Positions 40,230-46,500 of a stretch of DNA of 46,500 nucleotides are shown here, one piece after another; within the stretch, counting starts at the first letter, position 1, and each line of letters begins with the position of its first letter. A program made the translations under genes and the position numbers. Source of the stretch: Bacteroidales bacterium (GTDB lineage Bacteria > Bacteroidota > Bacteroidia > Bacteroidales > Bacteroidaceae); the NCBI GenBank assembly GCA_022784065.1, contig JALFUO010000060.1:1-46500 (forward strand), in the 5' to 3' direction. The notes under the pieces are model-generated. The model did no database searches, was not told the DNA's origin, and saw nothing but the letters and a program-made list of their open reading frames with translations.

Positions 40230-40262
40230 AGCAAAACGCGTGTCATTGGCACGCGTTTTGCT
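40230..40262 (+). terminator. Hairpin between lrgB-like gene and htpG
   Basis: A perfect 13-bp stem AGCAAAACGCGTG/CACGCGTTTTGCT with loop TCATTGG lies 44 bp before the htpG ATG. It could terminate the lrgAB transcript or sit in the htpG leader. Confidence 0.6.
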
Positions 40263-40305
40263 ATTTACTTATAGGAAACTTATAAACAACAAAACGATAA
40301 ACGCT

Positions 40306-42363
40306 ATGCAAAAAGGTAACATTGGTATCACTACCGAGAACATTTTTCCAGTTATCAAGAAATTTCTTTACAGCGACCATGAGATTTTCCTCCGCGAGCT
40401 GGTGAGCAACGCCGTCGACGCTACGCGCAAGCTCCAGACGCTGGCTATGAAGGGCGAGTTCAAGGGCGAGATGGGCGACCAAACGGTGCGCATCATCCTC
40501 GACAAGGAAGCCGGCACGCTCACAATCAGCGACCGGGGCATTGGCATGACCGCCGAAGAAATCGATAAGTATATCAACCAAATCGCCTTCTCCGGCGCAA
40601 ACGAGTTCTTGGAGAAGTATAAGGACGACGCCGCAGCCATCATCGGCCACTTCGGCCTCGGCTTCTATTCCGCCTTCATGGTGGCCAGCCGCGTGGACAT
40701 CCTTTCGCGCAGCTACCGCGAGGAGGCGCAGGGCGTCAAGTGGACATGCGACGGCTCGCCGGCCTATGAAATCACCGACTATCCCGAAAAGACTGATCGC
40801 GGCACAGACATCGTGCTGCACATTGCCGACGACTGCAAGGAATTTCTCGAAAAGGGCAAAATCGAGGGCCTGCTCTCCAAATACTGCAAGTTCCTGCCCG
40901 TGGCCATCGCCTTCGGGAAAAAGACGGAGTGGAAGGACGGCAAGCAGGTGGACACCGAGGAGGACAATATTATAAACGACACCACGCCGCTCTGGACGAA
41001 AACGCCCTCTACCCTCACCGACGAGGACTACAAGAAGTTCTACGCGCAGCTCTATCCCATGACCGACGAGCCGCTCTTCTGGATTCACCTCAATGTGGAC
41101 TATCCGTTCCACCTCACGGGCGTGCTGTATTTCCCCAAAATCAAGAACAACATCGAAATCCACCGCAACAAAATCCAGCTCTACTGCAATCAGGTGTTCG
41201 TGACGGACGAAGTGGAAAACATCGTGCCCGATTTCCTCACGCTCCTGCACGGCGTGATCGACTCGCCCGACATTCCCCTCAACGTGAGCCGCAGCTATCT
41301 GCAAAGCGACGCCAACGTGAAGAAGATTTCAGGCTACATCACGAAGAAGGTAAGCGACCGCCTGAAAAGCATCTTCAAGAACGACCGCAAGCAGTACGAA
41401 GAGAAGTGGGACGACCTCAAGCTCTTTATCCACTACGGCATGCTCTCCGAGCAGGACTTCTTCGATAAAGCCAAGGAGTATGCGCTCTTCAAGGACACGG
41501 AAGGAAAATATTTCACCTACGACGAATACAGGGAACTCATCAAGGGCAATCAGACCGACAAGGACGGCAACCTCATCTACCTCTACGCGCAGAACGCCGA
41601 GGAGCAATATGCCTACATCGAGGCTGCCAAGGCTAAGGGCTACAGCGTGCTGATGCTGGACGGCCAGCTCGATGCCGCGCTCGTGGGCCTGCTGGAACAG
41701 AAGTTTGAGAAAGCACGCTTCAGCCGCGTAGACGGCGACGTGGTGGACAGGCTCATACAGAAGGACGACCAAAAGTCCGAACCTCTGCCCGAGGGCGAGG
41801 CGCAGCGGCTCTCCGCGCTCTTTACGGGCCGCCTGCCCAAGATGGATAAGACGGAGTTCCACGTTGAAGCCGCGCAGCTCGGCGCAGAAGCCGCGCCTGT
41901 GGTTATCACTCAGAGCGAATATATGCGCCGCATGAAGGAGATGAGCCGCCTGCAAGCCGGCATGAGCTTCTATGGCGAAATGCCCGACATGTACTCCCTC
42001 GTGCTCAACGCCGACCACGCGCTTGTGAAGAATATCCTCGACGGCTGCCACGCCGCTACCGACGAGCAGCTGAAACCCATCGAGAGCGACCTCGCCGGAC
42101 TCAAAGCCCGCCGCGCCGCCCTCGAGCAGGTGCAGGCCAAGAAGAAGGCCGACGAACTGACGGAAGAGGAAAAGGCCGACGCTCAGAAGTGCAACGACGA
42201 CATCAAGAAGCAGGAGGAGCAGCGCGACGGCATTCTCGGCCAATACGCAGAGGGCAACCCGCTCATTTCGCAGCTCATCGACCTCGCGCTCTTGCAGAAC
42301 GGCCTGCTGCGCGGCGAAGCCCTCAGCCGCTTCGTAAACCGCAGCATTGAACTGATGAAATAA
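40306..42363 (+). CDS. htpG: HtpG, Hsp90-family chaperone
   Basis: HtpG is the cytosolic ATP-dependent Hsp90 of bacteria. The 685-residue protein has the GHKL ATPase motifs: ELVSNAVDATRKL (Asn/Asp contact), ISDRGIGMTAEEI, and GHFGLGFYSAFMV. A middle domain follows with NVSRSYLQSD and a C-terminal dimerisation domain. A Lys/Glu-rich stretch around residues 610-660 (KKKADELTEEEKADAQK) is an insertion or linker seen in some Bacteroidetes. The eukaryotic MEEVD tail is absent as expected. ATG 40306 gives MQKGNIGITTENI. Family-A repeat A2 starts 17 bp after the stop codon. Confidence 0.96.
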   Translation: MQKGNIGITTENIFPVIKKFLYSDHEIFLRELVSNAVDATRKLQTLAMKGEFKGEMGDQTVRIILDKEAGTLTISDRGIGMTAEEIDKYINQIAFSGANEFLEKYKDDAAAIIGHFGLGFYSAFMVASRVDILSRSYREEAQGVKWTCDGSPAYEITDYPEKTDRGTDIVLHIADDCKEFLEKGKIEGLLSKYCKFLPVAIAFGKKTEWKDGKQVDTEEDNIINDTTPLWTKTPSTLTDEDYKKFYAQLYPMTDEPLFWIHLNVDYPFHLTGVLYFPKIKNNIEIHRNKIQLYCNQVFVTDEVENIVPDFLTLLHGVIDSPDIPLNVSRSYLQSDANVKKISGYITKKVSDRLKSIFKNDRKQYEEKWDDLKLFIHYGMLSEQDFFDKAKEYALFKDTEGKYFTYDEYRELIKGNQTDKDGNLIYLYAQNAEEQYAYIEAAKAKGYSVLMLDGQLDAALVGLLEQKFEKARFSRVDGDVVDRLIQKDDQKSEPLPEGEAQRLSALFTGRLPKMDKTEFHVEAAQLGAEAAPVVITQSEYMRRMKEMSRLQAGMSFYGEMPDMYSLVLNADHALVKNILDGCHAATDEQLKPIESDLAGLKARRAALEQVQAKKKADELTEEEKADAQKCNDDIKKQEEQRDGILGQYAEGNPLISQLIDLALLQNGLLRGEALSRFVNRSIELMK

Positions 42364-42380
42364 TTTTTTTGAACGATTTT

Positions 42381-42506
42381 TTAGTAAACAAGTAAACAAG
42401 GAAATTTTCGTGCAAGCGAGAGCAGAGCCGAACTTGGGCGGGCGTTCTGCAGAACGCCCCTACTGCCGAGTGCAGCCGAAAATTTCCTTGTAAACTCGTC
42501 TACTAA
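42381..42506. repeat. Family A structured repeat, copy A2, with nested family B
   Basis: Two 30-base arms (42381-42410 and 42477-42506) are inverse copies with four mismatches, beginning TTAGTAAACAAGTAAACAAG. Core 42411-42476 matches A1. Where A1 has TTCGGGCTATG, A2 instead holds GGGCGTTCTGCAGAACGCCC followed by CTACT (42433-42462), a family-B palindrome. So the A copy contains a B copy. Confidence 0.85.
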
Positions 42507-42524
42507 TAAATGACGCTTTGTTTT

Positions 42525-42586
42525 AGGGCGTATTTCCCAGCCTATCGGGACATGCTCATGTCGCTGATTGTTGGGGAATACGCCCT
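42525..42586. ncRNA. Candidate branched hairpin after htpG repeat
   Basis: AGGGCGTATTTCCC (42525-42538) pairs with GGGGAATACGCCCT (42573-42586), 13 of 14 positions, around CAGC/GCTG and a GACAT-GCTC-ATGTC inner hairpin. It may be a terminator, another palindromic repeat or an RNA element. No T-tract follows. Confidence 0.4.
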
Positions 42587-42994
42587 TGCTGTACTGCTAC
42601 AATAGTATGCCTCACGCCCTAAGAGGCAGAATAAGCGGGCCGCAAAAACAAGCCAATATACCCTTATGTAAAATATCACGCATAATGACTTTTATTTTTT
42701 CTAAATTTCTTCAAATGACAAATTATTGTTTCCTTTGTATTGTAATGTAGTTAATGGTTGCGCTTATAAAGTCCTTGGAAAGGATTTCTGTATAAAAGAG
42801 GTAGATGTTTACTCTGTTCTTGCCTGGATTATCAGCATCACTGATATGAAATAACAGAAAAAAATATACAATGGCTAAGCGGACGGACAGGCAAGGCAAT
42901 AGTACAGATTCCCAATCTCCCTCTTTATAATATATTGCGTATAAGATTTATTAACCGTCTGGTCTGGGAATCTACAGAGATTGAACTATTCAAG

Positions 42995-45691
42995 ATGGGA
43001 AGAATTTGTCTGTGGCTTGTCGTAATGTCTCTATTCTGTGGTGTTTCCAAGGTTGAAGCACAAGTGCAGAATGTTCGTGAGAAACAAGATTCCGTTTCGG
43101 CAATAAAACTATCAGAAAATATTAGACCCGAGAATATTAAAAAAGGTCCTATAAACAATGCTCTGGATGTATTGAGTGGTCAGTCTGCCGGTGTGAACGT
43201 CACCACTAATGGAACAGACAGACTCGCTATGCTGAATAGTATCCGTGTGCGTGGTACCACATCCATCATGGGTGGCAATGACCCGTTAGTAATTATTGAC
43301 GGAGTGACATCCGACATCGCTACGCTATCTACCATATATCCCGCAGACATCGAGAGTTTCACTATTTTGAAGAATGCTACCGAAACGGCAATGTACGGTT
43401 CCCGTGGTGCTTCAGGTGTAATTGAGATTAAGACCAAGAAAGGAACGGGGCGAGGTTTCGAAATATCATATGATGGCAACTACGGATTCGAGTCAATGTA
43501 TAAACATCTGCAAATGCTCAACGGCCCGGAGTATATAGCTACAGCAGAGGCACTTGGATTAGATTACAATAATGGTGGCTACAACACCAATTTTCACGAT
43601 GTAATTACTCGTACGGGCTTGATACATCAGCATCACTTGGCTTTTAGCGGTGGTTCGGAAAACTCAAACTATCGAGCATCGTTCGGTTTTATGGATCATA
43701 ATACAATTGTCAAAGTTAACGATTACCGAAATTTAGTGGTAAAACTTGATGCTACACAAAAGGCTTTCAATGGTCGCTTAGTTGGCGATTTTGGTGTATA
43801 TGGCTACTCGTCAAAGATACACGACATTTTCGATACACGAATGCTGTTTTACTCGGCAGCTGCACAGAATCCTACATATCCAGCAGGAACTGATGTTAAT
43901 GGCAACTGGGTGAAGAACTCGACTGCATCACACATCAACCACCCCGGAGCACTCCTCTATGAGAAAAATGACTCCGAAGGACGGAATTTCACTACACATT
44001 TGGGGCTGAAATTTAATATCCTTGACAATTTGATATTGTCGGCTTTCGGCTCTTATTCATATTCATCTACGGGAAATGCTCAATTTTGTCCTACATGGGT
44101 GTGGGCGCAAGGCAATGTTTATCGTGGAGAGTTCAAGGGTGAAGACTACTTTACAAATGTGTCCCTCTCATATAACAATGCTTGGGGAGACTCACACCTT
44201 GATGCTGTTGTTGGCGCAGAATATCTTAAACAGGTAAGGACTGGTTTATGGGTGCAGGCAAAAGGAATAACAACAAATGATTTCTCCTATAATAACATCG
44301 GAGCAACATCATCGCGTCCTTTCGGTGGTACGAGCAGTAGCTATGGAGACCCGTCACTTGCTTCAATAATGGGTAGTGTCACATATAGTTACAAGGATAG
44401 ATATTCTATTGCGGCAGCACTCCGTGGAGATGGCTCTTCAATGGTAAGCGATAACAATACTTTCGGATTCTTCCCATCAGTATCACTGAGTTGGGATGTA
44501 AAAAAAGAAGGCTTCCTCTCTGATACTGACTTTATAACAATGTTGAAACTAAGAACTGGATATGGTCGGTCAGGAAATCTTGGAGGTATAACATCCTATA
44601 CAACACTTAATACCGTAAAGGAGAATGGTATCGTATCCATCAACGGTGCACCTACCGTAACAATGGGAAGTATACGCAACACGAATCCAGACCTTAAGTG
44701 GGAGACTCGTTCAACATTTAATATCGGTTTTGACTTAGGTTTATGGGACAATCGGTTGATGCTTACCTCGGAATTATATTACTCAAAGACAACGGATATG
44801 CTCTATGAGTATGATGTTCCCGTTCCGACCTTTGCGTTCGATAAGCTGATGGCAAATATCGGCTCGATGTCTAACCTGGGTGTCGAACTAGGAATCTCGG
44901 TAGTTGCCATTCAACGAAAGGATATGGAGATGAATATCAACTTCAATATGTCCTACCAGAAGAATAAGTTACTTTCGCTTAGTGGAGAGTATAATGGTAT
45001 GCATATGACAGCTTCAGATATTACTCCGATTGGCTCGCTTTATGGCGCAGGTCAGAACGGTGGTGATAATAATGTGGTATATCAAATTGTAGGTCAGCCA
45101 TTGGGGGTATTCTATCTACCTCACTGCAAAGGGCTTAAAGAAAATGAACTTGGTGGCTACAGTTACGATATTGAAGATTTGAATGATGATGGCAAGATTG
45201 ATTTTAGCGATGGCGGAGACAGGTATATAGCAGGTCAGGCAACCCCCAAGGTAACTATTGGATCAAACATCAGTTTCCGTTACAAGTCATTTGATATTGC
45301 CATGCAGATAAATGGTGCTTTCGGTCATAAGATATTCAATGGCACGGGCTTGGCTTATACCAATATGTCTATATTCCCTGACTACAATGTATTGAAGGGT
45401 GCTCCTGAAAAAAATATTATTGATCAGAATGTTTCAGACTATTGGTTGGAAAAAGGTGACTATGTAAATATTGAACATATTACCATAGGCTACAATATTC
45501 CAATGAAATCCAAGGCTGTGAAATCATTGCGTCTTTCGGCAGGCATTAGCAACCTTGCAACAATCACAGGCTATAGCGGTCTTACTCCAATGATAAACAG
45601 TTATGTAGTAAACAACACTTTGGGCATTGACGACAAACGCACCTATCCTTTATATCGTACCTATTCGTTAGGTCTTAGTATTCAATTCTAA
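42995..45691 (+). CDS. SusC/RagA-like TonB-dependent outer-membrane transporter, short form
   Basis: The 898-residue protein is a TonB-dependent beta-barrel with a cleavable signal peptide (MGRICLWLVVMSLFCGVSKVEA, cleavage before QVQ). The plug domain follows almost at once (LDVLSGQSAGVNV, SIRVRGTTSIMGGNDPLVIIDGV, MYGSRGASGVIEIKTK), then barrel strands to the C-terminal YRTYSLGLSIQF with the terminal Phe. Typical SusC proteins are about 1000-1100 residues with a carboxypeptidase-regulatory-like domain before the plug; that domain is absent here. ATG 42995 is chosen over an in-frame TTG at 42935, because it begins the signal peptide. The SusD partner starts 13 bp downstream. The codon use is AT-rich, unlike the rest of the window. 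Confidence 0.92.
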   Translation: MGRICLWLVVMSLFCGVSKVEAQVQNVREKQDSVSAIKLSENIRPENIKKGPINNALDVLSGQSAGVNVTTNGTDRLAMLNSIRVRGTTSIMGGNDPLVIIDGVTSDIATLSTIYPADIESFTILKNATETAMYGSRGASGVIEIKTKKGTGRGFEISYDGNYGFESMYKHLQMLNGPEYIATAEALGLDYNNGGYNTNFHDVITRTGLIHQHHLAFSGGSENSNYRASFGFMDHNTIVKVNDYRNLVVKLDATQKAFNGRLVGDFGVYGYSSKIHDIFDTRMLFYSAAAQNPTYPAGTDVNGNWVKNSTASHINHPGALLYEKNDSEGRNFTTHLGLKFNILDNLILSAFGSYSYSSTGNAQFCPTWVWAQGNVYRGEFKGEDYFTNVSLSYNNAWGDSHLDAVVGAEYLKQVRTGLWVQAKGITTNDFSYNNIGATSSRPFGGTSSSYGDPSLASIMGSVTYSYKDRYSIAAALRGDGSSMVSDNNTFGFFPSVSLSWDVKKEGFLSDTDFITMLKLRTGYGRSGNLGGITSYTTLNTVKENGIVSINGAPTVTMGSIRNTNPDLKWETRSTFNIGFDLGLWDNRLMLTSELYYSKTTDMLYEYDVPVPTFAFDKLMANIGSMSNLGVELGISVVAIQRKDMEMNINFNMSYQKNKLLSLSGEYNGMHMTASDITPIGSLYGAGQNGGDNNVVYQIVGQPLGVFYLPHCKGLKENELGGYSYDIEDLNDDGKIDFSDGGDRYIAGQATPKVTIGSNISFRYKSFDIAMQINGAFGHKIFNGTGLAYTNMSIFPDYNVLKGAPEKNIIDQNVSDYWLEKGDYVNIEHITIGYNIPMKSKAVKSLRLSAGISNLATITGYSGLTPMINSYVVNNTLGIDDKRTYPLYRTYSLGLSIQF

Positions 45692-45703
45692 CCGCTTACA
45701 GTT

Positions 45704-46500
45704 ATGAAAAGATATATAAACATATTGATGGTTGCTTTGGCAACGATGATGACCTCTTGTCTTACTGAAGACCCTAGAGATCAACTTTATGAAGAAGACA
45801 TTTACAACAATGCCAACAACATATATATTAATGCAGTGGCTGTGCTCTACAATTACATTGGTGGCAGTGCAGACAGTGAGGGTTTACAGGGGACCTGTCG
45901 TGGGATTTATGACTATAATACACTTACTACAGACGAAGCCATGATACCTATTCGTGGTGGCGACTGGTACGATGGAGGTTTGTGGACGAATATGTATCAG
46001 CATAAGTGGAGTCCTAATGATTTACCACTCTACAATACTTGGAAATACCTCTACAAGGTTGTTGTGTTATCGAACAAATCTCTGCATATCATCGATAAGT
46101 ATAGCCATAACCTATCTGAGGAGCAGAGAGTGGCCTACGAAGCTGAGGTGCGAGCTCTGAGAGCACTTTTCTACTACTACATTATGGATATGTATGGCAG
46201 AGTGCCCATCGTAACATCCTATGAACAACCGCAGGATGAAGTTGTGCAGAGCGAGCGTAGCGAGGTTTTCCGTTTTATCGTGAATGAGTTGCAGGAGGTT
46301 GCCGAGTTGTTGCCAAATGAGCGTAGTAATAAGATGGGTAACTACTATGGTCGTATAACAACACCTGTAGCTAATTTCCTTTTGGCTAAGTTGGCTCTTA
46401 ATGCCGAGATATATTGTGATGATAATTGGACTGATGGCGTTCCACGGAACGGTAAAGAGATATTTTTCACCGTCGATGGTGAGAAACTCAACGCTTGGCA
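45704..46500 (+). CDS. SusD/RagB-like surface glycan-binding lipoprotein (partial, cut by window end)
   Basis: The frame opens at ATG 45704 and stays open to the last base, giving 265 residues with no stop codon. It starts MKRYINILMVALATMMTSC, a lipoprotein signal with lipobox MTSC at Cys19. SusD-type helical repeats follow: NNANNIYINAVAVLYNYIGG, YNTWKYLYKVVVLSNKSLHII, EVRALRALFYYYIMDMYGRVP and PVANFLLAKLALNAEIY. SusD sits on the outer face of the SusC barrel and captures glycans. The start lies 12 bp after the susC stop codon, so they form one unit. The C-terminal half is outside the window. Confidence 0.93.
   Translation, partial: MKRYINILMVALATMMTSCLTEDPRDQLYEEDIYNNANNIYINAVAVLYNYIGGSADSEGLQGTCRGIYDYNTLTTDEAMIPIRGGDWYDGGLWTNMYQHKWSPNDLPLYNTWKYLYKVVVLSNKSLHIIDKYSHNLSEEQRVAYEAEVRALRALFYYYIMDMYGRVPIVTSYEQPQDEVVQSERSEVFRFIVNELQEVAELLPNERSNKMGNYYGRITTPVANFLLAKLALNAEIYCDDNWTDGVPRNGKEIFFTVDGEKLNAW

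Larger units (their letters stand above)
42364..42994. other. Intergenic region at the GC-to-AT transition before susC
   Basis: These 631 bp contain repeat A2, a structured hairpin (42525-42586), and then about 400 bp that are increasingly AT-rich with no credible CDS. The base composition falls from the GC-rich left to an AT-rich susC region. I see no sigma/anti-sigma, HTCS or transposase gene and no clear promoter. Confidence 0.7.

Overview
The window looks like chromosome of a Bacteroidota member, order Bacteroidales and possibly Prevotellaceae-like. Four things point there: promoters of the TTTG-N19/20-TAnnTTTG type with little Shine-Dalgarno signal, a SusC/SusD pair, a GTPase-site-degenerate EF-G paralogue of the Bacteroides EF-G2 kind, and a DUF5063-like gene. 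Most of the window is GC-rich housekeeping DNA. The last ~4 kb (SusC/SusD) is clearly more AT-rich and uses different codons.

Layout. 86-2037: grpE-dnaJ. 2095-2474: a foldback repeat, then folC. 4149-11493 (minus strand): EF-G2-like factor, recG, a DJ-1/PfpI protein, pdxJ and mltG. 11680-17402 (plus): acyl-CoA ligase, lptB, an S9 peptidase and a lipoprotein, followed by tRNA-Ser(GCT) and tRNA-Glu(CTC). 18056-20821: rpe, a DHH phosphoesterase, a cupin and an HxlR regulator. 21409-21583: a probable SRP RNA abutting tRNA-Thr(TGT). 22021-25662: a PiT phosphate transporter and a HisC-like protein lacking the PLP lysine. 25925-38976: galE, then nspC, an OPT transporter, tamB, dnaG, a DUF5063-like gene, a 3'-5' exonuclease and an rlmI-like methyltransferase, many nearly touching or overlapping. 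39040-42363: a CidA/LrgA-LrgB pair and htpG. 42995-46500: susC and a susD cut by the window edge.

The genes are mostly core cell biology: protein folding (GrpE, DnaJ, HtpG), replication and repair (DnaG, RecG), envelope biogenesis (MltG, LptB, TamB, GalE), and cofactor or polyamine synthesis (FolC, PdxJ, NspC). The unusual content lies between the genes. At least two families of short structured intergenic repeats are present, here called A and B, and one B copy sits inside an A copy. There are three long nested foldbacks (2095-2474, 17795-18013, 24277-24659). There is also a four-copy 21-bp-period array, a possible three-way-junction RNA, and an AT-rich motif placed at several start codons. 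Two protein-level oddities stand out: the EF-G paralogue with a degenerate GTPase site, and the HisC-like protein with Arg in place of the catalytic Lys.

All calls come from reading the sequence and remembered family motifs; no database search was run.
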